25,022 nt of DNA, from positions 1,319,135 to 1,344,156 of the forward strand of contig MNCI01010839.1 in NCBI GenBank assembly GCA_015680685.1. Reading direction: 5' to 3'. The notes under the pieces were generated by a model that had not been told where the DNA came from, searched no databases, and saw only the letters and a program-made list of their open reading frames with translations. This document shows positions 1 through 9,336 of the stretch, in pieces; the stretch's first letter is position 1; each line of letters opens with the position of its first letter. Source of the DNA: Gnetum montanum (Eukaryota > Streptophyta > Gnetopsida > Gnetales > Gnetaceae). The position numbers were made by a program, and so were the translations under genes.

Positions 1-824
1 TTTTTTGAATTGCAATATTTTCTTCAAGATTCAAGTTCAACTGTGTTTCTAACTGTATAGCTTCACTAAAGTAGTCATTTAGTGTAGTTAAGTTTGGAGT
101 TCTCCTTAACCAAATTGAAATGTTGGGGTTGACAGGCTTAAAATAAGTTTCTTTAAGCATTTCTTCTGATGGTCTAAATTGTCTTTGAAAGAGTCCACAA
201 ATTCATTGAAACTTAATGTTAAAATCTCTAATTGACTCTTTAACTCCTTGTTTAGCTTGTATTAGCCCATAGTATAGTTGTTGTTGATCTAATTGATTAC
301 CAAACTGGGATAAGAAAATATTCTTCATGTCATCCTAACTTGTAATACTATTACTTGGTAAATTCAAATACCAAATCTGAGCCATATCCTTTAAATTTGA
401 TACAAACAAACTACAAGCTTGATCTTGATGTTGAATATTTGCATGAGTTAGAGCTAACTCAAATATGTGAATATATTCTTCAACCAAATAAGCTTTTCCA
501 GGAATGAAAGGCTACGGAAAATATTTGTACACTACCTTAGGAATATCATTGTAATCTTGAAATCCTAATGGTGTAACTCCTTGCCAAGGATTTTCCATCC
601 TTCCTTTGGATAATTGAACTCTTAGACTTTCTAGATCTTCTCTTATAAATTAATAAACCATATATAATTGGTGATCTTCTTGATCTTCTAGTTTTCACTC
701 CACTACTTGTTCCCAATTCAAAAACTTTCTTTGACCATTCTTCTTCTGATAAAGAATCAGTCTTAGAATCTAGAATAACCTTTGAAACTTTTAAATTTTC
801 CAAACTATCAATCTTCTTGGTCAT
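1..824 (-). pseudogene. gag: Element C: decayed Ty3/gypsy-type gag (N-terminal part; continues beyond the window)
   Basis: Gag forms the particle shell of LTR retrotransposons. The minus strand opens with a Met at 824 and a charged N-terminus (MTKKIDSLENLKVSKV). A frameshift between about 660 and 720 moves the reading to another frame, which runs to the window edge. That second frame shows a retrotransposon gag domain: EEYIHIFELALTHANIQ, then a DMAQIWYLNLPSNSIT block (the W-Y-x-L-P signature of the family), then FLSQFGNQ and IRDFNIKFQ. In-frame stops interrupt it, for example after YFP, after SITS and after IKFQ, so it is dead. Its LTR lies just upstream at 945 and rightward, which fixes this element as minus-strand with its 5' end in the window; protease and pol would lie to the left, outside. 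The gag assignment is secure; the clade is not determined. Confidence 0.8.
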
Positions 825-905
825 GAACTGAACATAGTATCTAATTTCCTAAGCCTTTATAGTAATAAAGAATGGTTGATGTGCTTATAAGGCTTATGAA
901 CCTAG

Positions 906-923
906 AGGCTGAATTTTCAGCCT
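906..923. other. Perfect hairpin in element C leader (8-bp arms)
   Basis: AGGCTGAA and TTCAGCCT form perfect 8-bp arms around a 2-base loop, between the LTR edge (945) and the gag start (824). On the element's own strand this lies just downstream of the 5' LTR, where primer binding and RNA packaging or dimerisation signals usually sit. No canonical tRNA primer-binding site abuts the LTR; the nearest TGG-starting stretch on the minus strand is TGGCACTAGAAGG, 7 bases in. A packaging or dimerisation role is inference. Confidence 0.5.
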
Positions 924-944
924 TCCTTCTAGTGCCAAAAGAAC

Positions 945-2338
945 TGTTGGCGACTGTTGAGACACGATCACCAACGAGTGTCCTTGAACAGGATTTAGGT
1001 GCTTGCTGGTCTTTGGCAACACCAAGGCCCAAATACCTCCAAATAGACTCAGTAGTTAATGTGAGTATGTGTGTGTGCTGTTGCGGTGTGCGGTTGTGAA
1101 AAATGAAATGATTGCATTATGTGTAAACTACAAATGACTTATCTTAAAGAGATTCAGCCAACTTTGCCAAGTATTGTGAGTTGTTGAGAGTTCCTATTTT
1201 GTTCAATTGCCTAGTCTACTTCTAATTTTAGCACAACTCTACGAATCTACTTCTAATTTTTCCTAAAGAAAGAGATAGTTCCACAAGAAAACTAGAAATA
1301 GAGCAAGATTCGATGGAAATAGATAGAAAAGAAAGTAGATTTGCATGGAGCTCAAATATTTAAACAAGGTAAAATGACACAAGTAACACTTCGCAATAAA
1401 GCTATCCCAAATTCAATAACTACAAATTTTTCAAACTTCCAAGGCTTAAATAAGAAATTTCTTCAAGACAATCCTACTATGCTACCAAGAAATTGCTGTG
1501 TAAACTGCCACGTACGAGACTCCATTTTGGCTAGATAATGGATGTCAACAATTGTATTCAACAGAACCTTCAAAAGACTTGATAATTTTTGATTGAAATA
1601 CCACGGAGCTTCACTTTTAAAGATAAAAAGAAGCTATTATGGTCCCAACAAAATACCAAAGATTTTATGAACCCTCTTGACTATTGAATCGTTCAACGAC
1701 ATGACTACAAGCGGAGGCTCTCTTACAACGATCTCAATAGCAGTTCTTATTCATTGCACAATAACCAAATTCACTACTAAAATGCTGTTAAGGCTTCTAA
1801 ACACAAGAACTTCTATGGAAAAATTTTAATAGAAATTTTCTATCAAGCAACAAGAACAATAAGAGCAATCTAAAAATCCCAAAATTACTTGCCAAGGATG
1901 ATACTATCTAAACCACTAGCTAGACAATTTAAACAAAATAAAAATAAAACATAACTCACAGAATTATGAAAAAGAGGCTGAAATCTTTTCTTTAGCAAGC
2001 CATCTTACAAGCAATCGATCACAATTTCTTCTTTACAATGCTCTTCTCCCAAGACTCAAAGTGTGTCTCCAAGTGAGAGCCCAAGTGTGTGATCCCAAGT
2101 CTTCCAAAGTGTGTTGTATTGTCCCCTCCTTGTGATGATGATCTTATTACCCCTGAAGCCTTTTTTATAGGGTTCATAAGGTAGTTACATTCCAAAATAT
2201 CTTAGCTAACTTTTCTCCCAAGTAAGGAGGTTACAACTTACCCAATTAGTTAGGAGATATTTCTCACCAATTCAATTTAGTTGGGAAGTTATGTAGTTAG
2301 GAAGTTATACACAAAGTTAGGAGGAATTTATGCTAACA
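945..2338 (-). repeat. Element C 5' LTR (left edge certain, right edge provisional)
   Basis: The left edge begins TGTTGG at 945. It is fixed by a second copy of the same sequence starting at 24811, where similarity to this copy also begins abruptly at TGTTGG. From 991 to 1155 the two copies differ at 7 of 165 positions, all transitions. Read on the minus strand the LTR ends in CCAACA-3', next to the gag leader. A TATA element lies at 2158-2172 on the minus strand. The right edge at 2338 is a guess from the word TAACA, giving a TGTTAG start on the minus strand; an alternative TAACA ends at 2393. Short open frames inside this span are not genes. Confidence 0.65.
2158..2172 (-). promoter_or_regulatory. 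TATA box of element C LTR
   Basis: The minus strand reads CCCTATAAAAAAGGC. It lies inside the inferred LTR and points toward the gag at 824, as an LTR promoter should. Transcription would start about 30 bases downstream, near 2130. Inference from motif and position only. Confidence 0.55.
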
Positions 2339-2480
2339 TTAATATTTGTAAATATTACAAATATTTAATATAATATTACAAATATTTTAACATTAATATT
2401 ACAAATATTTTATGGGTAGTAACTTATATAATAATGTTTAAAAAATAATGTTTTAAGACTTGGAATAATTAAATTAATTA
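2338..2480. repeat. AT-rich repeated block with ATTACAAATATT units
   Basis: The word ATTACAAATATT occurs three times in about 75 bases. The first belongs to an inverted repeat at 2341-2365 (arms AATATTTGTAA and TTACAAATATT, 3-base loop). The block separates the element C LTR from the CpG-rich island. No gene is seen. Confidence 0.6.
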
Positions 2481-2781
2481 AATTAAAGGTAAGTATTCAG
2501 CGATAGATAAAATTGCAACTCCAGCATCAGTTAACATGTCTCCTACTCTGCGGATTCGGTTATACACTTGTCTTAGTGTGCCTTTGTGTCTTTGTTGCCA
2601 CGTCCAGTGGGTTGGTATGGCGATAACGAATGTGTCGGCATCGGAGACTGCTGCTGTTTTGGGAAATTTCGGATTGCAGGTTCCAGGAGCGAACGACATT
2701 TATAATTACCGCCTGAAATTTTTTTTGAAATGAGTTCTTGAGGCCGCAGCCAAAGAATCCCTGCATCAGAGTATTGTAAGT

Positions 2782-2998
2782 CACAGCGGTGGGCTGGAAA
2801 CGTAGATTTGTCTTAAAACCCTACCTGATTTCACGCACTATGAATCTCACGCAATGCAATAGTTCCAGGCCTAAAACGATGCGGTTTCTTCACTCCTCCC
2901 ATCGCTAGTGTTGATTTCCTTGCAGCCCTTGTTGCTAGTTATTTTCTTGAAGCCTTCCTTCCTATGGATTTTCTTGCTGTCTGCATCACGCGAGCCAT
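2782..2998 (-). pseudogene. Histone H3 pseudogene with internal deletion
   Basis: Histone H3 is a core nucleosome protein. From an ATG at 2998 the minus strand encodes a recognisable H3 N-terminal tail: MAR..QTARKS.G.KA.RK, then a TAA stop where H3 has Q19, then LAT.AARKS, then [18 protein letters not shown], nearly identical to plant H3. The reading then jumps, with a frameshift, from the first REI (around residue 50) to the second REI (around residue 130 minus the missing stretch), continuing through FKTNLRFQ and ending near 2782. About 20 residues, including the YQKSTELLIRKLPFQRL segment, are missing. The two flanking words GCGTGAGAT and GCGTGAAAT are near-identical, suggesting deletion between short direct repeats. 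Lys4 reads as Met. No introns are visible. The C-terminal helix region of H3 is not recognisable beyond this point. Confidence 0.88.
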
Positions 2999-3003
2999 TG
3001 CAA

Positions 3004-3012
3004 AAACCCTAA
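3004..3012 (+). promoter_or_regulatory. Telo-box (AAACCCTAA) just upstream of the H3 pseudogene start
   Basis: AAACCCTAA lies 6 bases upstream of the H3 ATG. Telo-boxes are known in promoters and 5' leaders of plant translation and histone-type genes. Its place here supports the idea that a piece of the parental gene's 5' region came with the fragment. Function in the present copy is unlikely. Confidence 0.45.
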
Positions 3013-3438
3013 GGGCACGTTTGTACTTTTCGATGAGGGTTTGGGCTGTTGCGCTGTGTTAGAATTTGCATCATGATGAAATCGTAGGCCTGTGTGTTGT
3101 GCCAGAATCCTGGGCTTGTGCTCTGTGCTGGAATCCATGTTGCTTCTTTAGAAAATTGAAGAGACGTAGTGCCACGGGCCGTCATTTGAAAGAGATTTTT
3201 GAACTTTTTACATTGCCAAGAATGCCTCCTTAACTTTGCCGGATAATCTATCTGCATCTGTCTCCATGAAATGTCCAGTGTCTGCATCCATGGACAGTCT
3301 TCAACGCCTAAATGTTTATTATGGTAAATACTTTGTCATGGTGTAGGAGCTTTTGTTCATTTTGAACTGCACAACTTGGAAGGTTGTTGTTGCAGCAGTT
3401 CTATTTGCCCACCAGAGTCTTCTTCCATTATTTTTTTG

Positions 3439-3525
3439 TGTTTAAAATTTTAAACATGGATTATGGATAATGTAATTCCTGCTTGCTTTGAAACAGACCT
3501 TTAAAATTTGTGGGCAAATTTTAAA
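3439..3525. repeat. Two AT-rich palindromes sharing a TTTAAAATTT core
   Basis: TGTTTAAAATTTTAAACA at 3439-3456 is a perfect 18-bp palindrome. At 3500-3525, TTTAAAATTTG and CAAATTTTAAA form perfect 11-bp arms around TGGG. They lie between the CpG-rich island and the first recognisable element A sequence. They could be termini of a small inserted element, but no complete element is seen. Confidence 0.55.
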
Positions 3526-3531
3526 ACATCA

Positions 3532-3566
3532 TTTTAGTCGCATACCTTAATACTTTTTAGTCGCAT
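3532..3566. repeat. 12-bp direct repeat at the island/element A junction
   Basis: TTTTAGTCGCAT occurs at 3532-3543 and again at 3555-3566. It lies where element A sequence begins after its lost 5' part, so it may mark a repair or insertion junction. Confidence 0.45.
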
Positions 3567-3569
3567 GCA

Positions 3570-5662
3570 AGGAGGGATAAGGATAAGGGGAAGTAGAATG
3601 CAATGCTGGCAATTGTGGCCAAAGAGGTCAAAACAACCAACTTGGGGCCAATGACTAGGTAACCCAGAGCCCTAGCTAAAAACAAAGCAATTCACCTTAG
3701 CACTAGGGCAACCAACCAACCTACATCCTTGTTGGCCACAATGTAGGCTATTTCAAGGCCTAACTTTGAGTGCAAGGATCGCTCTAAGTACACCCTATTG
3801 CTGTTAAAACCTTCAAAACTATTAGACCAACTACCGAAAGCTGGATGCATCCAATACAAGAAAATGTCCAAAGATGCTTGCAAGAAACATGATAAGTATT
3901 ATGAGATGCTAAGAAATCCTATGTTGATAGCACCAAACGAGCCCCCAGTCCCAAGGCATTTTAGGCTAGATCAATTTTTCCGCTACTACTAGTTTCTTGA
4001 CCATAACACTGATTTTTGCATAGCCTTGCGAGATGATCTACAAAGAATGATTGATAGAGGTAAGCTCATAATTGACACTGCTAACTCGATTAGACCTCAA
4101 AACTAGTCTATGAGGGTGTACGAGGACCCTCTAAATGTGGACAACATTGAGTATGTCAAAAATGTTATCAGCATTGATGAAAACCTAAAAATAGTGCAGC
4201 GGCCATTCATGGTTCATGTGCCCTTTAGTAGCACAAGGGTCCCCTCAGGCCCTATGAGTTTGAGGATCCCTTCCATTGTCAAAGTGCCACCTCAACCACT
4301 GAAAATGTCCTTTGTGGTTAGGGCCTCATAACATGTCACAACAACAATAGTTCAACCGTGCTTCATTGTTAGGGTGCCACAACGTGCTAATCCATCACTT
4401 ATTCAAAGCCTAGTAATAGTCAATGCATTGGTTCCTTCCCATCTAAGGGCCAATCCTACTAGCAACATCAATAGATCCTCTAGGTGGCAACCTAGGAGAC
4501 TCAATGAGCATCTCACAGATAGAATGATTAGGTAATGTCAAGACCAAAGAGTGCTTGGTCCACCAAAGCCAATCCCTATATCGACAATCCCCATGGCCAA
4601 AACAACTAAGGAGGCCACAACCAACAAATCATAACCAAGCACTAACTCCCCTGCATAGGCTAAGCCAACAAAGCCCAAGTCACCTCCACAAGAAATCCAT
4701 CTCTTAGGATGCATGGAGGAAGTCAAGGCTAACATAAACATGGCCAATCGCAATGACTTGTGGATGCATTAGCCCAAGTTAAGCAAGCACTCAAGCAAAA
4801 AAAATACAACACTGAGCTTGTATAACCTAATCATGATCTCATCTATGAATTGTGAAGCATTGGTATGGATGTTGACCTCCATTCCTATTACAGAGGACAT
4901 CCCTATGGATGAGAACTCCATCCATGCAGTGATGTTGTTCCCTACTCCCTAGGAACTGAGTCCCACTGTGATGAGGTAATTAAGGTCAATCCTAAGAAAG
5001 GTGAGGTCATAATAGCTCCAATGTTTATTACCATACACATTGGGCAATGCAAGATCCATAGGGTGCACGTCAATGATAGAGCCACAAAAAATGTAATACC
5101 ATACATTGTTGTTGATAAGCTAGGTCTCATAGACTAAGTCAAGCCAACAAAAACCACATGTCTAAAATCCTTGAATGGATCACATGTCATTGTTAGGGGC
5201 ATGGTCACCATAGCTTTTGTAGCAGGGGAGCAATTCCCCACCACTGCCAAATTTATCATCATAGAGGAGATGCCAGGTTTTAACTTGATACTGGATAGGC
5301 CTTGGCTAGCCTAGTTATAGGCCATCTCCTCTCTAATTCATCAGGAGATCCACCTTCTATATGAAGGTGATGAAGTTATCATCCATGGTAATAACGTCAT
5401 ACCTCTGGCCATCAACAATGTGGATATATAGTAAGCTTTAGAGGTTGATTTTCTTGATGATGCACCTATGGTAGACAACAAAACACATGAGGTTGATGCA
5501 CCCAAAGAAGTAGTGGAAGCAAATGACCTTCCAGAGGATGCCTTTTGGGAAGAGCTACCCTTTAATATAGTAAGTGAGGTTCAAGGAGAATACTAGATAG
5601 TACAATCTAGACCCTACAAACCTCGTAACCCATACCAAGTTAGGAAGCAACTATGCAACTAA
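3570..5662 (+). pseudogene. Element A gag-protease polyprotein remnant
   Basis: Residues align block by block with the minus-strand copy at 19644-23178: SRPNF..K..SKYT, LKPSKLLDQL, IQYKKMSKDA.KKHDK, TDFCIALRDDLQRM, then a retropepsin-like region (IHRVHVNDRATKNVIPY, EEMPGFNLILDRPWLA, IHQEIHLLYEGDEVIIHG) and the tail ELPFNIVSE..GEY. The protease active-site motif reads NDRA at 5072-5083, where B keeps DDGA. Both changes are G-to-A (aspartate to asparagine, glycine to arginine), so the catalytic Asp is lost. At least one frameshift lies between about 4330 and 5000, and stops, mostly TAG, interrupt the reading. The natural stop appears to be the TAA at 5660-5662. The upstream gag domain is not present. 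Function is dead; homology is secure. Confidence 0.82.
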
Positions 5663-5689
5663 GGTACCCTCTTAGTCTAACGCATGTTA

Positions 5690-6360
5690 GGTGCTTAGTT
5701 GCTATCCACTTCTGCGTGCCCTATATTTTACCATTTTACTTATGTCGCATTTGTTTTGCTTAGATCAAGATTATCTTCTACTTATTACACATCTGTTTGC
5801 TTTGTTTACACATTTATTTGCTTTGTTATGCATTCATCTACTTTGTTTATGCATTTACGTGCTTAGTTTACACTTCTGTAGTTATTCTATTAATGCATGA
5901 AAAATGTCAAAGTGCATAAAAATCATAAAATCAAAAATTACAAAAAGAGAGGTAGCAACATGTGGCTCACTATGGCCTTAAATTGGCAATGCTGCAGCTT
6001 CGAATAGCCTATAACTATTACTTTTAGTCTTCTCACTGTGCCTCAAAATCACCTTAAACAATCGCCATGACCTAGAATGGCCTGAAACTAGTAATCCATG
6101 GCCCAGAATGGCCCTAAACTATCATCATGGCCTGAAATGACCTTAAACTATCATCTTAATTCCATCATGCATGACCTAAAATGACCTTAACCTATTGCCT
6201 TAGCCTGAAATGGCCAAAAACTAGCATCGACCCTCCTACTATGCCTTAAACTAGCATGGAGCTCATCAAGGCTTTAAACTAACAACAAGCTCACTATGGC
6301 TTTTAATGGCCTAGTATTGCTACGGCTCATAATGGCCTAGAGTCACATAAAATCATCATA
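5690..6360 (+). repeat. Element A post-ORF non-coding block: T-rich tract, then degenerate ATGGCC/TTAAACTA repeats
   Basis: A pyrimidine-rich stretch (5690-5890, repeating TTTGCTTTGTTTA-like words) and an A-rich stretch (5895-5950) are followed by irregular repeats of CATGGCCT, GAAATGGCC and TTAAACTA words to about 6330. The reverse complement of 19260-19640 in element B has the same order (T-rich, A-rich, then ATGGCCTACCATGGCC and TTAAATTGGCAA words), so this block belongs to the family. B carries only a couple of repeat units; A has many more. The open frame in the T-rich part is low-complexity and not a gene. Confidence 0.6.
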
Positions 6361-6501
6361 TAGGGATAAAAGTTTATACATTACACTTGGCAAATGATCA
6401 TCCATAGCAAATGTAATATGAATAGCAATACATAGCATGAATAGCATCACATAGGAAAAAATGTAGCAAAAAAGCCCAATGGAAGGTACATTTGGTCATG
6501 C

Positions 6502-6570
6502 TCAACTACTAGTGCTAGGTGGGGATGGAGGTTTTGCTTCCTCCATTGGTCATTAGGGCTTACAACATTG
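6502..6570 (-). pseudogene. Remnant resembling the last exon of the antisense gene, in element A
   Basis: The minus strand here reads AAGCC, TGA, A(T)GG.GG, AACCTCC and CACTAG words and ends in a TGA at 6502-6504, in the order and spacing of the final exon at 18876-18950. The encoded tails are comparable: KPPSPPSTSS-stop here and DPQPPSLDAS-stop there. It lies downstream of the polyprotein in opposite orientation, as in element B. The rest of the antisense gene is not recognisable in A, where tandem repeats occupy the space. The match is short, so this is a moderate call. Confidence 0.45.
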
Positions 6571-6815
6571 CTTGGTACTTGCCACAACCATTAACAAATA
6601 TGTGTGATTAGTAAGTAAGCATGCATTACATGAGCTAACTCAAAACATAAAAAGCATAAAAGACTAACGTAGTAGAAACTAAACTAAAAAGGACCTTTCC
6701 TCGTCACTAAGGCCTATGGTAATAGAGCATTCAAGCTTGTTGATCCCATAAACCATTCGTACCTGAAGTTGTACTACATCTAGCATGTAGCACCACACAT
6801 CAATCAAGCAAGGTA
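6562..6815 (+). other. Element A interior with no recognised feature
   Basis: AT-rich sequence between the antisense exon remnant and the 32-bp array. I see no gene, only scattered CTAGCAT words that anticipate the array. Confidence 0.4.
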
Positions 6816-7405
6816 ATTAGTCATTTGCTACGATGCTAAACTGGCACAAATCGTCCATTATAACACTAAAGTAGCATAGCATTCATTCGCTATGATACTA
6901 AACTAGCAAACACTTATCCAATACAATGTTAAATTGGAACACACACACACACACACACAATTCATTTGCTACAATGGTAAACTAGCATAGCATTTGTTTG
7001 CTACAACATTCAATTGACACACATACAATTCGTCTGCTATGACGCTAAATTAGCATAGCATTTATTTGCTATGATGCTACATTGGCATAGCTCATCTACT
7101 ACGATGTTAAACTAGCAAAGTACTCATTCGCTATGATGTTAAACTAGCATAGCATTCATCTACTATGATGCTAAACTAGCATAGCATTTATCCACTATGA
7201 TGCTAAACTAGCATAACATTCATTTGCTATGATGCTAAACTCGCATAGGTTGTCATTGGATCACAACTTTAAACTAGCATAACACATCTGCTATGAATAT
7301 AAACTAGCAGTCCACCATGACTTTAAAATGGCACAACACATCCACTATGATGTTAAACTAACACACAATAGTATGCTAGGACTATAAACTAGCATAACAT
7401 GTTCT
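6815..7405 (+). repeat. 32-bp degenerate tandem array with palindromic core
   Basis: Units of 32 bp, cleanest at about 7130-7250, carry CTATGATGCTAAACTAGCAT followed by AGCATTCATTTG-like sequence. Each unit contains ATGCTA-AAC-TAGCAT, a hairpin with 6-bp arms. Outer units are more diverged and irregular. There are about 15-18 recognisable units. They abut each other without unique spacers, so it is a minisatellite. It occupies the part of element A where element B has the antisense gene. Confidence 0.75.
6940..6960 (+). repeat. (CA)n microsatellite
   Basis: About ten CA dinucleotides inside the 32-bp array, interrupting one unit. Confidence 0.85.
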
Positions 7406-7409
7406 ACCA

Positions 7410-8640
7410 AGAAGTTAAATTGGGTTCATGATTAGTCATTGATAATTCCTTCCACCCTCCTACAAGCAAGTGAGTGAGCATAACCCTTGTCCCCCTTCTA
7501 CACCATGTGGGTGAGCATGTTGTAGTCCTAGAATGGAGCACTTGCAATGGGTGTAGCCTTTGGAGCAATTGCAACATCTTGGGCCTCTATAATTTTATTA
7601 GATTTTAAGAACTTGCAATGGGGATAGCCTTTGGAGCACTTACAGCATCTTCGTCCCTTGTAATTTTTAAGAATTTTTTTGTCTTATGTGATTTTCTTGT
7701 CTTCTTAGAGTAATGTTTGTAGAATGAAGCCCTGGGTCATCATGCAAAGGTGCCTCTCATTGCAGTGGCAAGTCACCACATTGTTTTGATATGCATGATT
7801 GTACTAGTTAAGCCTATCAAAAGTGTAAATCCCCCACATCCCATGATAGCCTACTGACACCTACTTATATATCCAAATATCCTTCCGTTCTTTATGTAGC
7901 AAAGCTAGAAAACCCTTTTGATGCTCATATGCTATGACCACATGACATCCTCTTCACATATCTCAACAAACATCAAGCTTCCCAAGGTGGACGTAACATA
8001 AGTCATCCTGTGGGAAGCCCCCATTGACTAGTCAAAGCCTGAGTAGATGTAACATATGTCATCCCAGGGAGAAAACATCTATCGTATCGACATCATGCCA
8101 TTTCATCAATGATGGAGTAAGGTCCATATGGTGACATGTAATTCACTTGACAGGAAGCATATCACTTTGCAATAAGCATTGAGGAATGTGTAGAGTTCGA
8201 GGAAGGCTCACCCCATAGAAAAAAAGGGTGGGTGAGGGGGAAGGGGGGGTGTGTTGGGGAAAGCATGTTGCCAAGAAATCAAGCGAAAAAGTAGTTTTGC
8301 AGCCAGCCCAACTTTGAACCTACACCTTGACTCTCTCATGAGCACTCTAATGAGAGGTTAATGTTTTCAAGGGCAAGCTAGTTTGATGCCATGGTCATCA
8401 TCAATCATGGTGTCATAATACTCCATTTGTACTTTATCTTCCCCTTTATATCCCTAGCACATTTCCCATGCCTTCCCTCACTTTTCATCTACCATCTAGC
8501 ATGCCATTATCCGCAAAACTCTTCAACATAGTGCAATGACATCCAATTACACATTGAAGAGAAATGTTGGTGCCAAGCCTATTGTGGTGTTTTGCTATTC
8601 TTTGTCAACATCTCTTGAGCCACTCCTCCAAACGTCAACA
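7410..8640 (+). other. Element A 3' interior: short duplications, no gene
   Basis: No coding frame is credible. About 70 bp is tandemly duplicated (7540-7610 and 7611-7673, sharing ACTTGCAATGG and TAGCCTTTGGAGCA). A shorter duplication shares GTAACATA.GTCATCC (around 7993 and 8048). A G-quadruplex motif lies at 8226-8249. The stretch ends in the polypurine tract. Confidence 0.5.
8226..8249 (+). promoter_or_regulatory. G-quadruplex motif
   Basis: Four G-runs of 3, 3, 5 and 7 bases, separated by loops of 1, 3 and 2 bases, followed by a further GGGG at about 8256. This meets the usual intramolecular G-quadruplex pattern on the element's sense strand, about 400 bases upstream of the 3' LTR. Plant LTR retrotransposons are known to carry such motifs near or in LTRs. 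A role is inference. Confidence 0.6.
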
Positions 8641-8648
8641 AAGAGGGG
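8640..8648 (+). other. Polypurine tract of element A
   Basis: AAAGAGGGG lies 4 bases before the LTR start. In LTR retrotransposons such a tract primes plus-strand DNA synthesis. It supports reading 8653-10079 as the 3' LTR of an element on the plus strand. Confidence 0.65.
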
Positions 8649-9328
8649 CCAATAAAACACCACCAAATCTAGACTATTGCATCTTAACTACAAATTTTTC
8701 TAAGTGTTGGGACTGCGCTCTCCACTACCCTAGAGCATAGTTAGCCTCTAGTGGAAAATGTAGTCAACATAAAGGCTAGTTTTACAATTTTTTAAAGTTT
8801 CAACACAAAGCCAGTCATGGAAAATTTCTCTAAGTTTCAAGACTACACTCTTCCCCAACCCAGAGTGTAGTCAGCCTCCAGTGGAGAGTGTAGTTAGCAC
8901 ATAGCCATTTTTTACAAATTTTTTTAAGTGTGAGACTATGCTCTTCCCTAGTCCATAGTGAAGTTAAGCGTAGTGAACTAGAATAGTCTCGAACGTCCTC
9001 CATAGCATGGTGACACCACTCAAATCAACCCCAACTCACCTTTGACAAGCATAGTTAACAAAATGCATTTCTTTTGTATCTCCTTATTGCCCCAAAATTG
9101 TAACTACATTCAATCCCATATAAGATAGTGGAGAGATTTCATTTTTTAGGTACCTTGCAGTCTTCTCAGCATGCACATGTAGTTTTCAACGTAGTCACAG
9201 TCTTGAAATCTCATAGAGTCTGGTAGAGCATAGTAAAGCACAACACCATCAGCCTCGTGGAGAGTGTAGTCCCAACCATCCCCTTTACCACGTGGTAGCC
9301 ATCCTACATCTTTCGCTAACCTTAGGCC

Positions 9329-9336
9329 TATAAATA
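9329..9336 (+). promoter_or_regulatory. TATA box of element A LTR
   Basis: TATAAATA in GGCCTATAAATAC. The solo LTR has CCATAAATACCCC at the aligned place, which supports a conserved core promoter. Confidence 0.65.

Larger units (their letters stand above)
2480..3430. other. CpG-rich island, probably captured or surviving host-gene sequence
   Basis: This stretch has many CG dinucleotides (CGGATTCGG, GGCGATAACG, ATCACGCGAG, CCACGGGCCG) while the surrounding retroelement DNA has few. CpG retention fits unmethylated low-copy host sequence or a recent arrival. Only the histone H3 fragment at 2782-2998 is identified. Left of it, one minus-strand frame reads VTYNTLMQGFFGCG, which resembles a pentatricopeptide (PPR) repeat, but 14 residues are too few to assign. 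The minus-strand frames at 2478-2699 and 3009-3287 are open but match nothing I recognise. On the right, AT-rich palindromes lie between it and element A. Confidence 0.6.

Noticed and set aside
872-1099. Plus-strand open frame of 75 codons
   Set aside because: It lies within the element C LTR and its leader, and crosses the LTR edge at 945; it is a chance frame.
2478-2699. Minus-strand frame with ADTFVIAIPT and IRRVGDMLTDAGVAI, resembling pieces of UDP-sugar dehydrogenase or APS kinase
   Set aside because: The resemblances are about 10-15 residues each, to two unrelated enzymes, with no supporting flanking sequence. Left unassigned within the CpG-rich island.
3009-3287. Minus-strand 92-codon open frame upstream of the H3 pseudogene
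   Set aside because: No recognisable domain; a competing frame is equally protein-like. Not called as a gene.
3590-3680. Possible CCHC zinc knuckle in gag (TGC..TGT GGC CAA..GGT codons)
   Set aside because: It needs a frame different from the one that aligns with element B (NAMLAIVAKEV against NVVVANIAKEK), and the Cys spacing is wrong.
6815-7405. CRISPR-like array
   Set aside because: Units of 32 bp abut without unique spacers and vary between copies; this is a minisatellite in plant DNA.
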